A stretch of DNA of 64,000 nt from Xanthostigma xanthostigma (Eukaryota > Arthropoda > Insecta > Raphidioptera > Raphidiidae): NCBI GenBank assembly GCA_963575645.1, contig OY754465.1:37335501-37399500 (forward strand), in the 5' to 3' direction. Shown one piece after another: positions 12,057-24,389 of this stretch (position 1 is the stretch's first letter; each line of letters opens with the position of its first letter). The notes under the pieces are model-generated. The model was not told where the DNA came from and did no database searches. It worked only from the letters and a program-made list of their open reading frames with translations. The translations under genes and the position numbers were made by a program.

Positions 12057-12526
12057 GTAGAGTTATTGGAGATCAAAATATTCTTTATTTAGAATTTAAT
12101 GGATGGTCACTCAGTTTTACTAGAGTACCTATAGTTCGAATATAATTCTCTATGATTCATGCATACATCACATAATATACGCGGCACAGTTTTTATGCAT
12201 GGGATGGGATTGATTAACATTGTTTCAATTCCGTTGCCCCCTCCATTAAGCTTATTAGTAACACGTATGAGTCACTGACAAGTATTTTCGTATCGTACTC
12301 TAGGAGCATAACCTGTTTTAATGTTGGTTTTGACAGGAACCTTATATTAATCCGAGAGTATTCGGGTGATAAGTATTCTATTGTAACGGTACGCCACTGG
12401 AGGCGGCGGCAGTGCATTGTTGACAGAGCCGCGTAGACAACAATGCGCGTATTCTTACACCCATTGTCATCGTAACCGCTTTTAGAATGCCGAGGAATGT
12501 TCCACAATGCGGCTGAAGAGCTTATA
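12057..12526. other. Unassigned; solitary hAT-like end near 12401
   Basis: GTAACGGTACGCCACTG ends near 12401 and resembles the right end of the family at 11814-12056, without a partner. The GC-rich patch after it is unexplained. Confidence 0.3.
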
Positions 12527-13409
12527 CAGGGTGAGTCAGACCACCCGTATCAGTCGTTTTTTTCGAAAACGGTTAGTAATAGAGAGTTGTGTCAAAAATC
12601 TGTATTATAAAAGCCCTAATGAAGAATCGAATGGTGATAATTTTTCCCCCCGGAAAGGTCGGCTTCCCTGTTAGTTTGCTCCGGAATGTTCAGAACTCCG
12701 GAATGTTAAATGGCACGATAGGTAGAAAGTGGTATTGTTGAAAAGATCTTTAAAAAATAAGCAAGTTTTGTAGGACATTTTTTTTTGTTACTGCCACCCC
12801 TGTTAAGTATCTAATATTCGTTTGAAATTATTAAATTAACATGTCAGAATAACAAACTTAATTTTAAAAGTCGGCATTTAAAATCTAGTTACCTAATTAA
12901 ACTATGTCCCAATAAGTTTTCAATAATTGCAATTGTTTTTTTTTTGTCGGAAAATACTTCCAGGTACTCATAACATATCTAGAAGAGCTCCGCAGTGTTT
13001 AGAAGTAAATTGAAGACAGTTTGAACATTTGTGACATTGTTTAAATAGGTAACTAGATTTTAAATGCCGACTTTTAAAATTAAGTTTGTTATTCTGACAT
13101 GTTAATTTATAATTTCAAACGAATATTACTTAACAGGGGTGGCAGTAACAAAAAAAAAATGTCCTACAAAACTTGCTTATTTTTTAAAGATCTTTTCAAC
13201 AATACCACTTTCGACCTATCGTGCCATTTAACATACCGGAGTTCTGAACATTCCGAAGCAAACTAACAGGGAAGCCGACCTTTCCGGGGGGAAAAATTAT
13301 CACCATTCGATTCTTCATTAGAGCTTTTATAATACAGATTTTTGACACAACTCTCTACGACTAACCGTTTTCGAAAAAAACGACTGATACGGGTGGTCTG
13401 ACTCACCTG
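12527..13409. mobile_element. Large fold-back element, TATA target duplication
   Basis: 883 bp. Arms of about 375 bp (12527-12900 and 13040-13409) are near-perfect inverted copies around a 140-bp loop. The ends read CAGGGTGAGTCAGACCACCC and GGGTGGTCTGACTCACCTG, and TATA flanks both sides (12523-12526, 13410-13413). The arms contain GGTGGCAGTAACAAAAAAAA and TTCCGGGGGGAAAAATTATC. No ORF. The same TATA plus CAG ends recur at 34871-36539. Confidence 0.85.
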
Positions 13410-13999
13410 TATAAACAATGCTAACGTGGAAGGCAGGGCAGTTAGTCAGAAGTCAGTGTCCGTGACAAAGAACATTGAACAGTGCACGACATAGAAAATA
13501 TAGAGATAAATAGACATCTGTGAGATATAAATATTTTCTGTACATAGTAGTTTAGTGTTATTACAGTTACTTGCTTTAGATTTCGTTTGTTTTTGTTATT
13601 TACTTTATTATTTCATTTTTCATTATTATTAGAGAAGTACCTACTTTTTACCCGACTACGGCTAAGCAAAATAAGGGTTATAAAATAATTGTTTAATGAT
13701 ACCGTGTTGAGTTAAAATGAAAGGGCTTCATTAGCACATTTCAAAAATATGTACAGAATGATCTTTAATCTTTTATATGGGAAATTATTGCAATAGGTCA
13801 ACATTTTCGGAAAAAAAGTTTCAAACAAAAGTTGTTCCCTTTAAAGTGGGACGTCGTTTGGAGACAAATACCAACATCCACCCCCAACCCCCTGCGCAGG
13901 GATAATGGTGATTTTGACAAACAGGAGCACCGATTTTTTATTACAAATTATGATGCCTCCCTCAATGCCTAAAATGCATATCAAAAATCGGGTTCCTGA
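13410..13999. other. Unassigned repeat-derived DNA
   Basis: ACCCGACTACGGC at 13650 begins a segment resembling a common insect repeat; no gene or element end can be fixed. Confidence 0.3.
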
Positions 14000-14270
14000 A
14001 AAACTAAAACCCGACTACTGAAAAGTATGAAAACAGAAAATATTCTCATCTGAGGGTAGCCGTGGTCGTATGTCACTTCAAACATATGGTCATATGGCGC
14101 CCTCTAGATGTATAGCGTGATGCACTTACCTATAAGCTTATGATCGTCTATAGTCTATACTATTGTTAAAATGTAATGTTTTGTTAAGGTAGATGGCATA
14201 CGGCCACGGCTATCCTCAGATGAGAATGTTTTCTTGTTTCATACTTTTCAGTAGTCGGGTTTTAGTTTTA
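14000..14270. mobile_element. Fold-back MITE family W, copy 1
   Basis: Arms 14000-14072 and 14197-14270 (AAAACCCGACTACTGAAAAG, CATCTGAGG, GCCGTGG) form a stem of about 70 bp. Parts recur at 54960-55180. Confidence 0.75.
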
Positions 14271-14464
14271 ACACTTAATTTTTTTAGTTTGTTTTTTTTT
14301 TTTTGTTAACGTTGCTTTTTGTAAATAAATATTTTAACCACCGGAACAGTTTTGTCAGTTTTGTTACACTATAAAAATATACAAATAGGTAGCTGCATTT
14401 TGCTATTATACTATGAAACACCTATTGCTGACGTTACAATGCAATGTTATAAAAAAATATTTTA

Positions 14465-14515
14465 TATCACTGTGTAGGAGATTCGGGTTTGAGTCCTGAC
14501 AGTGACATTGCTTGA
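14465..14515 (+). repeat. tRNA-like B-box remnant (SINE)
   Basis: GGGTTTGAGTCCTGACAGTG resembles a tRNA T-arm/B box. A box and tail are not clear, so only a decayed SINE head is suggested. Confidence 0.25.
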
Positions 14516-14522
14516 ATAATAA

Positions 14523-14873
14523 TCTATACTAATATATAAAGCTGAAGAGTTTATTTGTTTCTTTGTTTGTTTGGTTGAACGCGCTAATCTCAGACACTAC
14601 TGGTTCGAATTGAAAAAAAAATTGTTGGATAGCCCATTTTTCGAGGAAGGCTATAGGGTATAAAATATCACGCTACGACCAATAGGAGCGAAGCGTCAAT
14701 AAAAAATGTTGCAAAATATAACCCATAATTTGTCCGTCCGACAAAAACTTTTGAACGGTAACTCCGATCATCATATAATTTGGACGCAACATTCATCTCT
14801 GTAAACGTGCGTACTCATGTCCCTCCCCCCATTCGTTCGTTTGCACCCGGGTGAAACCGGGCGGGAACGCTAG
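14523..14873 (+). mobile_element. Non-autonomous Helitron
   Basis: Begins TCTATACTAATATATAAAGC directly after A and ends CTAG directly before T, the Helitron insertion rule. A hairpin CCCGG-GTGAAA-CCGGG (14846-14861) sits 8 nt before CTAG, as expected for a rolling-circle terminator. The interior has the GAACGCGCTAATCTC segment common to insect Helitrons. A 5' fragment of the same family lies inverted at 55185-55325. No Rep/helicase ORF. Confidence 0.8.
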
Positions 14874-14877
14874 TCAT

Positions 14878-15050
14878 ATATAAATACGGGAAGGAAAAAA
14901 GAGTGTGGTACCGGAAAGAGTGTGTTAATTCGTACGCAATGTGATCAAACATACATCGTTCTCTTCGTTTTATTGAGGGAAAGTGCACAATATACGTTTC
15001 ATCACGATGTGTATGAATTAACACAGGTAAAATCCATTCAGAAGAAATTT
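14878..15050. repeat. Family V, copy 1 (hairpin-forming)
   Basis: GTGTGTTAATTCGTAC at 14922 and GTATGAATTAACACAG near 15011 face each other; GAGGGAAAGTGCACAATATA lies between. Homologous in inverse orientation to 53145-53318. Both copies sit directly beside a Helitron 3' end. Confidence 0.65.
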
Positions 15051-16935
15051 ATATAAGAACTTCAATTACGGTCGAATTTCGACCACTTGGCGACCACTAG
15101 TAATAATAATTTGTGAAGTCAACAATGAGTGTTTCATGATAATAATAGCAAGCTGTAGCTTTCTATTTGTATATTCGTACAGCCCTTACGTACTAACCGT
15201 AATGAAATTAATTACAAGTAGCCTACGCATTTAAGTTTGCGTTTCGACAGATATTGTAAATTTTTAGCGTGCTAACCCTTTGAATCAAATTGTCATCGAT
15301 TTGAGTCCCACCTTCGCTCATCGATGTTTTGTGATGTCGTTGAATTTGATGCAGCCTACACGCTAATGACCTAAATTGTTGAACGTCTATTATCTATAAT
15401 ACATACAAATTATTGTAAATTTTGGACGCTTGACAACGCGTCTTGCAGAAGTTTGGATACAAATTGATAGTGTATCAAGTTTCATCAGAATCAATCCGGT
15501 CGTTTTTAACTAAAGCCGGTGTAAATAGACAGACAGAAAGTCCGCATACTCGTTCTCCCGTTTGGATGTCGTACAAAAATACCCTATAAATCGGGTTGGT
15601 TAATCTCTAAGAAAACGAAATTACAGACAGAGGTTCCGTCGCTTTGTTAGACTTATAAAATAAACTAGACTTTAATAAGGTGTATTCACCACAATTTTTT
15701 TAGTTTGGAAAAATCTTTGTATTAAAAATTTCATACTCTGGCATCTGGCGCGAAAAAATAGAACTGTAACAAAATGTGGTTGTCACGCCTCGATGTCAAA
15801 TCTCTTATTTGAAAATTGATACTATGGCATATGGTGGCAGAAAATGAAAGTATAAGAAAATGTCGTACGTCCACGTGTCAAAACTCAAAACCCAATTAAC
15901 TTGTTGTAATAAAGTTAACCGCTGTATTTTAGAAACTCGACTAATGTGCTTTCCGTATAAATAGATAATGATATACCGTAACTCCACGTGCGCCAACTAT
16001 TGTCTAACAATTTTATATCAGACATGCAGTATACCACGCTGTTATAAATAGAGATACTTGTAGATATAATATGCGGTATGCAATGTGCACCTATAGGTAC
16101 TTAATAAGACAGTGCCCAAAAATATCCAGACGATGTTTTTTGTTTTATTTGTTGTCCCGTGTATTCGAGTTGTTCGCTTCAATAAAATAGGTTGTTGATT
16201 CTCTGTAAGTAAACTGTGGTTTTTACTTTATTCATCTCGACATCGGCATGTGAAAAAAGAATAGTACGTGCTTAAAGTTAAATTTTGTAACTAATTTTCA
16301 TACCCAAGCATAGATTGCGCGGTTATGCAGTTCTTTCTCAATCTATTTATGTATCTCTATCATGCCGCTTTTCCGCTTCGTCAGCTCACGAACTTACCCT
16401 CACTTTTGAAGTTTCACTTTAAAAATACGTGATTTACTACTTACTGGTGGACACTTTTTTGTGTCCAGTCCTTACATTATCTAAACAGGACATCCTCCGT
16501 ATTTTGCTTCTTGTTTAGACCATCTACCAAAATGATCGTTTGAAAACCGTCCACAAACGATCACAAATTCGGTTGGAATGACTAAAGAACCGTTCGACAA
16601 CCGTCCATATCTCGATTGGAATGCGTTGTTTCTACTGCGCATAAGCGCGATGATAATATTGCCGTTTTCAGAGAGGTTTGGAACAAAAAAATTTCATTTT
16701 GTCATGTTGTACATTGTTTCAGTTTTTTGCACACAGTTCTACATTTCTATTGTAAGATGTATAGGTGCAGGTAGTGCAGTACAAAAGGGGAAGTTATGTT
16801 TTAGAAAGTACCGATAATTTTTTGAAGTGAATACTTCTTAAAAAACGGGGCTAAACTCGTTTTCCTATGTAACGAAATGTGTAACAGAATTTGTACTATT
16901 ACCAACCTTATATAAACAATGTGTGTTTATAAGAA
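15051..16935. other. Unassigned; diverged tandem duplication at 15690-15880
   Basis: Two diverged copies of a unit of about 86 bp share the pattern ATACT-TGGCAT-TGG followed by AAAATGT. A segment at 16345-16435 resembles 36541-36612 (TATCTCTAT ... GCTTTT ... CTCA-GAACTTACC). No gene seen. Confidence 0.35.
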
Positions 16936-17001
16936 TTAGTAGCTCAGTGATAGAATCCTAGCATACCACGCAGCCGTCCCGGGTTTGATTACCGTCAGGT
17001 G
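16936..17001 (+). repeat. tRNA-derived SINE head
   Basis: TAGCTCAGTGATAGAATCC (A-box like) is followed after about 30 nt by GGGTTTGATTACC (B-box like). No acceptor-stem pairing, so this is not a tRNA gene. Confidence 0.5.
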
Positions 17002-17525
17002 CGCGTAACAATTAGTTATTTTGTTATTTTTATTACTTTTTAGTATACCTATTCTAAAATTTTCGACTAATTTATCAGAATAATACTTGAGCTAAAAAAA
17101 CAACATTTGCAGTAAACCTGCGAAAATTTTGTTGTCTACTTGTATTTTCTTATTTGCAGTAAATCTGCGATAAAATTAAAAATGTGTTACGAGAACGCAT
17201 TACAGAAGTGAAACTTCTAGTTGCAAATCATACGATTGCATTTGGACAAGTGGAAAAAATGTGTTACGAGACATTTTCACGTTGAGATTAACTTGTACAG
17301 ACGAAATATCTGAACGTGAAACTATCTGGTAACACATTTTTTTTATTTAACTAAGTACTAGAAACATATTTTTTTAAATATTATTTTTTCATAACGGTAA
17401 GTCTTAGAGATTCTTAAGATTCACAAAAAAGAATGGAAAAAATGTTAAAAATTTCCCGTGAAAAATTCAAAAATACCATGTCAGACGAAGTTTCCCTCAA
17501 TTCTGTAACCGTTTTAGCGCAAAAT
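17002..17525. other. Unassigned; short repeated motifs
   Basis: TTTGCAGTAAACCTGCGA (17106) and TTTGCAGTAAATCTGCGA (17154) are near-identical, and AATGTGTTACGAGA occurs at 17181 and 17258. No family assigned. Confidence 0.4.
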
Positions 17526-17844
17526 CGTGTTGTAGAAGTACTATGTTGTGAGTTGTGATATAATAGACCCAATTCCCTAACCGTGTTGTAGAAGTACCCT
17601 GTTGTGTGTTGATTCTTGCAGTTCACTTCTCGTGTTAGAACATAACCGTGTTATATAAGTAAAATATCCACTATTTGCTGTTCTTAAGTCTTATAAAAAA
17701 CTGAACATTATTTGAAAATAATGAAAATTGCTGTACAATATTTATTGTCTTTACTCCTTGCAATTAATAAATTATATTTATCTGTTGTGCGATGATTGTC
17801 GCAATTTCCTCTTCGTGTTAGTGCCAAACCGTGTTGTAGAAGTA
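17526..17844 (+). repeat. Irregularly spaced CGTGTTGTAGAAGTA repeats
   Basis: The 15-mer is exact at 17526, 17582 and 17830 and degenerate at 17647. Spacings of 56, 65 and 183 bp are not a simple tandem array. Function unknown. Confidence 0.6.
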
Positions 17845-18361
17845 TCGTGTTATTTGAGAACTGCCTATATATTATCACACTGCAGATGCATTGTATTTCT
17901 ATACTGTGATATTATTATCTTAATATGTATATCTTTGTTTATGGCTCTACTTATGCCGTTTGCAGTCGAGACTGGAGTTCTTTTCATTAACTCCAGATGC
18001 CAGTGTAGACTGTAATCTGTCGACATCTATATTACAAAGCTGCCTTGTAAATGTCACATACGTCACAATCACCCCTTTTTTGTCAACAGAACGTTTAAAA
18101 TATTATTTCTGTCTTAAACAGAAAAGATAAACAGACAATAAATTGCTACAGTTTCGTAATTGGTATTAAATTGCTGTTTTTTTGCTTTACATATTTGGAA
18201 CCAGGAACGTATTTGTAAAGTTTTTCGCCCTGGATATATATGTATCGGTTAAACGATTTACTGCCCCTTTTTCAGTTTCATTTTCTCTGCGTCCTACGCA
18301 TTGCTTCTGATTTTTAAAAGATTATGTCGACTTTTTAAGACTGCCCCTCTTCTCGGGCAAG
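17845..18361. other. No recognisable feature
   Basis: CTGGAGTTC ... AACTCCAG near 17970 forms a small hairpin. Nothing else recognised. Confidence 0.4.
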
Positions 18362-18594
18362 CAGTGGCGGATTTGCAGTCTTGGCCGCCGTAGGCCCCAG
18401 GCCATGTATTAAGTACCAGCCGCCCTTTTCTCATAGCACCCAGCATATAGACTACATAATGAATTTACTTTATTGCCAACTTTTATCGAAATAGATTCAG
18501 AAATTTAGTAAACTATAATAGCTGCTAGTTTCCAATATTTTCCGAGGTTTCAGGGATAATTGCACATTTAAATAAACATATTTAATATACACTT
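18362..18594. mobile_element. hAT-like left end
   Basis: CAGTGGCGGATTTGCAGTC at 18363 looks like a hAT terminus and resembles CAGTGGCAGATTTACACT at 22989. No right end or duplication found. Confidence 0.3.
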
Positions 18595-19470
18595 TAATAT
18601 GAATACGAATGTGAACTTTATTGTCAATAGAACTGTACGTATACAGTATATTTGACTAGTCAAAATTACACAGAGATATAATACTAATAAGAATAAAATT
18701 CGTCAAGAGAATAAAATGCATTATTGACAAGTAGGCTTTTAACTTTAGATTTAAATTTTGTGAAAGAAGCTAAATTTCTGCATTCTGCAGGCAGTATATT
18801 GTATAAATGGGCTGAAATATTTGACGGACTATATTTAAAAATATTATTATTTGCCATAGGTGTTATTAACCTAAATTTCGTGCGAGTATCATGCGAATGA
18901 ATAGTGTCTACAGTTGTAAAATTGGCTATGTTTTGACGAGCAAAAACAATGCAACAATAAATGTAGATACATGGCACGGTTAACATTTTTTTACTTTTAA
19001 AAATATCTCGGCATGAAGCTTTCCATTTTAAACTATACATTGCTCTAATAACTTTTTTTTGCAGAATGAAAATGTTTTTACAATGTGGACTATTACCCCA
19101 CCCAATAATCCCATATTTCAACTGTGGATAAATATAACCGAAGTAGATAGATCTCAAGATAGAAATATCTTTATACAGAAATTTAGCTTTTTTCACAACG
19201 TACTATTTTTTAGAAATTTCATTGCGAACGTGCAGTATGTGTTCATCCCACTTTTTGAATTCATATAAGTTCCTAAAAATTTGAAGACTTCTACCCTTTC
19301 TATATGACAGTTATTAATGGAAATATCTATATGTTGGTCGTTTTTGGATTGAACAGTTTTCATGCACATGAACTTTGTTTTGTGTTCATTTAATAATAGT
19401 TTATTGGCATTGCACCAGTTCTGAACCTGGGCGAGCGCTGATATTGCTTTTGGTTTCAATCAATATATAC
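18595..19470 (-). mobile_element. 5'-truncated LINE (jockey/CR1 group)
   Basis: Minus-strand fragment with the C-terminal end of a non-LTR reverse transcriptase (18684-19459). The 3' UTR carries GACAATAAAG near 18630. The apurinic endonuclease and the catalytic RT core are missing, as in a typical 5'-truncated insertion. Confidence 0.7.
18684..19459 (-). pseudogene. LINE reverse transcriptase C-terminal region
   Basis: Two minus-strand frames, 19193-19459 and 18684-19196, read consecutively through one protein, so a single frameshift lies near 19195. The first contains WCNANKLLLNEHKTKFM and then VEVFKFLGTYM, the thumb-proximal motif that follows the YADD box in jockey/CR1/R1 reverse transcriptases. 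The second contains YPQLKYGIIGWGNS, then LQKKVIRAMY and LYNILPAECRNLASFTKFK, the usual C-terminal connector of this clade. Together they cover about 255 residues. The protein would copy LINE RNA at a nicked target, but this copy is dead because the catalytic palm and endonuclease are absent. Clade assignment within the group is tentative. Confidence 0.85.
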
Positions 19471-19639
19471 ATTATACACTCTCACGAACTCCTTTTTGAA
19501 CTTGACGTTGCGCACTATCAACAAAACTGACTTAAAATCATCTTAGAAGAGCGTTATGTGACCTAAACTTGAATTTATAAAAAAAATCCTCGACAATAGC
19601 TCAACATTGTTGGTTTTTATAAGTTGTCTATTTTAAATG

Positions 19640-19905
19640 CGTTTAAAAGGAAATCTAAGTTAAACAAAGTCACGTCAGATGCCGCAAACCGCGTTTCAAT
19701 CGGACACTCCGTTCAAAAATATAAATACACCCATACACACACACACACCAAGCCCTACGGACATCATCGCCAAAATAGTCAGAATAGCTTCTCAGGACCT
19801 CAAAACGCCGAGATCTGACGAAAATTCGAAAATCGGGGTTAAAACAACTTTCCAATTTTTTTGAAAAAAAAAAATTATTCTTTTTTATATAGCGAAAAGT
19901 TAAAA
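19640..19905 (+). mobile_element. TIR family Z, truncated copy
   Basis: Homologous, in inverse orientation, to 27763-28070: GATGCCGCAAACCGCGTTTC, a CA microsatellite (19731-19750), then CGGACATCATCGCCAAAATA. The end at about 19900 (ATAGCGAAAAGTTA) resembles the TIR ATAGCGGGAAGTTA of the full copy. Confidence 0.65.
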
Positions 19906-20382
19906 AAAACTGTAAAAAATACTTTTAACAATAAAGCGTTAACTTTTTGTCGGACATTGCGGCAAAATCCACGTTTACGCGAAGTGGCGAATGAAAGTTC
20001 GTTTTCAAATACCTAAATGTTCAAAACGGATGTCTGTCTTTGGTATTCAAGCTAAATATAGTCGAGAGAATTTTGTTTCAGTTGAACAATCTCCGCATTG
20101 GTTGGTGAAAATTCCATAAAATTGTGTCACTAAACCGTTTTACCTATTCCACAAAACCACACCATTCAGACAATATTGCATGCTTTCGTGTAATTTAATC
20201 GTACATGTGGATCTGTATTACCATCTGTATCAGTAGCGGTTCGTTTCAATGGATACAGCCTTTTACATTTAAATTTGTGTCACTGTCTTATGTAACTATT
20301 TTTCGATGTAAGTACTGGGTATTTTTCTAGAATAAACTGAAAAATAAAATTATAATATACCTATACCTACTGCCCTTTAAAG
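19906..20382. other. No recognisable feature
   Basis: AT-rich sequence with no gene or element end seen. Confidence 0.45.
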
Positions 20383-21025
20383 CAGGGCTTCTCAACCTTT
20401 TTGTTTTTTCCACTGCAAGATACCTTACTAATTTTTAACCACTGACGATACACACATATCCTAATTGTTACGAGATTTATGTGTTCCTAAAATATACCAA
20501 ACCAGAGCGCGGGAAATTTGTATTTTTTCACGATTTTTGTGACACATCAGTATGTATCCGCAAAAATCGAATACTCACGTTATTACAATAATAATAACAT
20601 CGAATGAAAATTATTTCATATAAACACGCCATTGCAGCTTGTCCGCCTCTGTCATTAAAACAGTTTACTGTCGAATACTGTTTTATCCACTCAAATCGTT
20701 GATAATGTGGTTCATAGATGATGTTTCGGTACGGTAGTATGGTTGACGTCTATCACGAACTGTAGGTACTATTCTCTTTGATATAAACTTTCGTTCTGGC
20801 GTTTTTTAAATAAGTCAATGCACTTCTAACTGAAATTTCAAGCACAGAACTTGATCCGAGCGAAGCCAGGTTGCGACGTGTAATTAAATAAATAAATAAA
20901 TGGAAACATCCGACGCTCTGTCATCGACTGACGACAGCGTCGCCTGGCGTACCACATATAGAGACCCATCACGTTATTTATAGCTTTTTTCTGAGGCGTG
21001 CAGATTCAGGTAGGTTTAGTAATCC
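20383..21025. mobile_element. hAT element, non-autonomous
   Basis: Left end CAGGGCTTCTCAACCTTTTT is the classic hAT (Charlie-like) start. The right end reads GGTTTAGTAATCC. Flanks CTTTAAAG (20375-20382) and CTTTAAAT (21026-21033) agree at 7 of 8. No transposase ORF. Confidence 0.65.
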
Positions 21026-21373
21026 CTTTAAATACACTCACATGATAGGCTTCCCCGTAGTATTCGTGTGACGAATTATAGGCTATTTATGGGTCGCAAT
21101 CGTTGCTTGACAAATATCATACCCTAACCTAGAAATGGGGCATTTCAATATGTGGATACTGTTTTGTAGATTTTTAATTAAAAAGAAGTCGTGTATCTAT
21201 GAGTTATTTTTAATTTCACTATTGAAATCACTTTGAGGCCTTCCGTAAATCCAAGTAGTTGTAATAAATATTTTTTTTCGAAGCTGATATAGCTTGGTTC
21301 TTGTCTCCGCTATATAATAGAAATATGCCAGCCACGTGAAAAATACCGTAAGGAAATATTGGCTATACTTTTA

Positions 21374-21830
21374 TAACTTGTTAATATAATATATCTTGTT
21401 CAAAGTAATTTTAATTGAAAATATTTATAAAGATTTTTTAAAATTTTTTAGTAACATTATTAACGACTTTAGGCGTTTATATCTCGGGAAATATTCACCT
21501 AAGAAAAACAGTCGTTTAAGAACTTTTTTTGCATTTTTAAAGATTTGTCCAACGATACCCCATTCAGTGGGGTGTATACAAAAATACAAACTTTCCTCCC
21601 TCAATTCTATATATATGGAAAGCTATCCCTAAATTATTTTTTGTAATTTCATTACACAGTTATATAATGGGTTATAGTACACATGTCTGTAAAATTTCAT
21701 TTGAATCGATGGAGAGATGGCGGAGTTATAAAGCTGCGAAATACGAACAGACAGACGGATGAACAGATATAACGAAATTATAAGGACTCTGTTTTTTACC
21801 ATTTGGCTACAGAACCCTTAAAAATCGAAG
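21374..21830 (+). mobile_element. Family X, copy 1 (uninterrupted)
   Basis: ACTTGTTAATATAATATATC through TATATCTCGGGAAATATTCA, then GATGGAGAGATGGCGG, an ACAGACAGACGGATGAACAG segment and the tail CTACAGAACCCTTAAAAA, a phrase common in insect repeats. It aligns with the interrupted copy at 25150-26215. No ORF of substance. Confidence 0.7.
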
Positions 21831-22001
21831 GTATATTAGAGGAACACAATACATCTTTTAGATCAGTGCGTCTTTCTTCGTACTTCTATCTTCTAACTCT
21901 GATCTCGGATAATAGAAGTTACACTGTACCATAAAATATGATGGTCAAAAATAGAATGTTTTGGAAGGAATTTTTATAAACCAGTATAGTAATATTAGTG
22001 C

Positions 22002-22870
22002 GAGATCCGGTATAAAAAATATATTATACCCTCATCTGATATTTGATGATGACAAAGATTATATGTTAGATAATATATAGGTACATTGATAAAACGCACA
22101 TGGGTTGCCTAGCTAAATCGCGTACCGATGCTGTTAAATTAAATAAATTCTAATTAACTTTTTTAGATCAACTTCTCCGATTTGTTAATCATAAAAATCG
22201 AGCCTAAGATGTGAGAATATGACACAAATAAAATGTTAACAAAACAAATAAACTCAAAGTACACAGAACACAACTATTTACAAGGTATGTCTATGTAGAT
22301 GATCTTTATTTATGAATAGAATCAACGGTGTGTTATATTGTCTCATTTTTGGCTCGATTTTTATGATTAACAATTCAGAGAAGTTGATCCAAAAAAGTCA
22401 ATTAGAATTTATTTAAATTAACTGCATCCGTACGCGATTTAGCTAGGCAACCCATGTGCGATTTATCGATAATATATTATCTAACATAATATTATAATCT
22501 TTGTCATCATCATGTAACGATTCCGCCCCTGTGCAGTGACATAATTTAATTTCATTCTTTAGTTATGCAAGTGCCCGGCATCCTTACTTTCAATTTTAAA
22601 ATTCTCAGTTATAAAAATCTAAAAACGACAGTTCAATATTTACATCTTTTATTATAAAATTCTGACCACCAGTTGCCAGAATTACTATAAAATGTTATAA
22701 CTTGGTTCTAATATTATATTTTATCACTTTAATAATTATACTAACTTGTTAATAAATTCTATATTTTTAATCTAACAAACTTAAATTACTAAACCTAAAA
22801 TTAAACAAAAAAATCCACTGCGTTACAATCAAATAACAGATGACGGTATTTATTTTTAATACCGGATCTT
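22002..22870. mobile_element. Fold-back element interrupted by a solo LTR
   Basis: Arms 22002-22210 and 22345-22512 plus 22828-22870 are inverted copies (GATCCGGTAT / ATACCGGATC, GGGTTGCCTAGCTAAATCGC / GCGATTTAGCTAGGCAACCC). The right arm is split by the insertion at 22513-22827. Terminal bases and target duplication not fixed. Confidence 0.75.
22513..22827. mobile_element. Solo LTR (Ty3/gypsy-like), fossil
   Basis: 315 bp, TGTAACG...CGTTACA, flanked by ATCA on both sides (22509-22512 and 22828-22831). The TG...CA ends and 4-bp duplication fit a Ty3/gypsy solo LTR left by recombination. The matching arm of the host fold-back shows the empty site. It is unrelated to the LTR at 28936. Age unknown, but younger than the fold-back. 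Confidence 0.7.
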
Positions 22871-24127
22871 AGACTATAATATGTAATGTGATATCTAACA
22901 GTTAATATAGGAAAAAAATATAAACAACACTAGATCGATTGTTCAGTTTTTCTGTATTCTAAAAATCTGAATGTTAGTTTATTGTCATGCAGTGGCAGAT
23001 TTACACTAACAGGCCTGTTAAGAAAAATATGTCTCCGGTGGCCCTTATAGTATACACGTAAACAGTATATTATCAGTCATATTTCTTCTAGTTTTGAGTA
23101 ATTTTCAGGAAGTTTATTTAGTTTTTTTGAGATTAAAATGGCGTGGACACGACCGGAAAAATAAGATTTCACCAAACTATGATTGCATGTTAAGTATCTA
23201 TCACAAAATTTACCAGGTTTATTGTGCGCTCCCCTCAACATTGCTAGATAATAGTTTTATCAAATCGGGATTTTTAGCATAGAAAATAAAAAAAATTAGG
23301 ATTTAGGAGCAAAAAGCAGAACTCATATATTAAGAAATAATTTGAAATATTTCAAATAATTATATTATACAGATACCTATGTATTTATTTTTTGAGAAAC
23401 TAGCTAACATTTTTGTTCTTGGCTGAAGATTTTACCTTTTGTATACTTTTTGTCTGCTTCTTAAGTTGTTATATTGCAATGAAAAAGCAATTTTAATTTG
23501 AATTTTAGCTAAAAAATCAGGACATCTGGAAACACTGGCCCCACGTTTATGTACTTCACTGACAACTCAGTAGTTAGAAATATAAATACGTTACATATTA
23601 TGTCTGTAACCGACATACATATATGTATTAGGTAATATAGCGTATTATATACATCGGTGGAGACAAATGAACTAATTGTATTATGTAATACTCTGTGAAT
23701 AATACATTACTTGCCAACCTTGACATTGCACTGACCGTTGACCCTTCATGGAAATTTATTTAATTCGCAAATTTCGTGTTCTAAAGGTGTTCTGACACTT
23801 TTTTGCACATGTTCTGGTATAATTAATGATCCATTTAGCTAAATTATTTCTTCAGTGCTAACATGTGTAACGTATATGTTTTTGTCACACTATATTTTAT
23901 GCATATTTTCTATTTGGACGGGGGAATATTAAACTGAAAATGGTGAAGTCTCAAAAAATAGCGAACCACTCGGTTTTTCTGATATTTATTTTTAATATTC
24001 AAGGCGTTATTGCAATCAGGATACTATTTAACATCACCAGATTTTTCTGAATGTGTATATGAGCATCTCTTCAAGGAACCCTGTGATGTTCTGGTGGTGT
24101 ATTATATGCCATCAGAACATCATATGG
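22871..24127. other. Unassigned; hAT-like end at 22989
   Basis: CAGTGGCAGATTTACACT at 22989 resembles a hAT start. The rest is AT-rich and unrecognised. Confidence 0.35.
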
Positions 24128-24190
24128 TTCTACTGAGCACGCAAATGGAAGTACTTACGCCGCAAATTTCCGTTTGCGTGTTCAGTAGAA
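24128..24190. repeat. Hairpin, 23-bp arms
   Basis: TTCTACTGAGCACGCAAATG is mirrored by CATTTGCGTG-like CGTTTGCGTGTTCAGTAGAA around a 17-nt loop. A related half occurs near 26236 (TTCTACTCAACACGTAAACG). Confidence 0.7.
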
Positions 24191-24389
24191 AGTTGTACTG
24201 CCTCCAAACAAGCCTTAACTTACAAAAACGTATTCAGTTGGTGTAAGGCACTACTAGTTAGAAGACGGTGACAGAAATGGTCAATGAGCACTTGGTGGCA
24301 GAAATATTCTCTTTCGTGTAGTCTGAGTCCCCCTCTACAAATACGCTTAGTATGGGTCTAGCACTTTGCGATACGACGCTGGGGTACTT

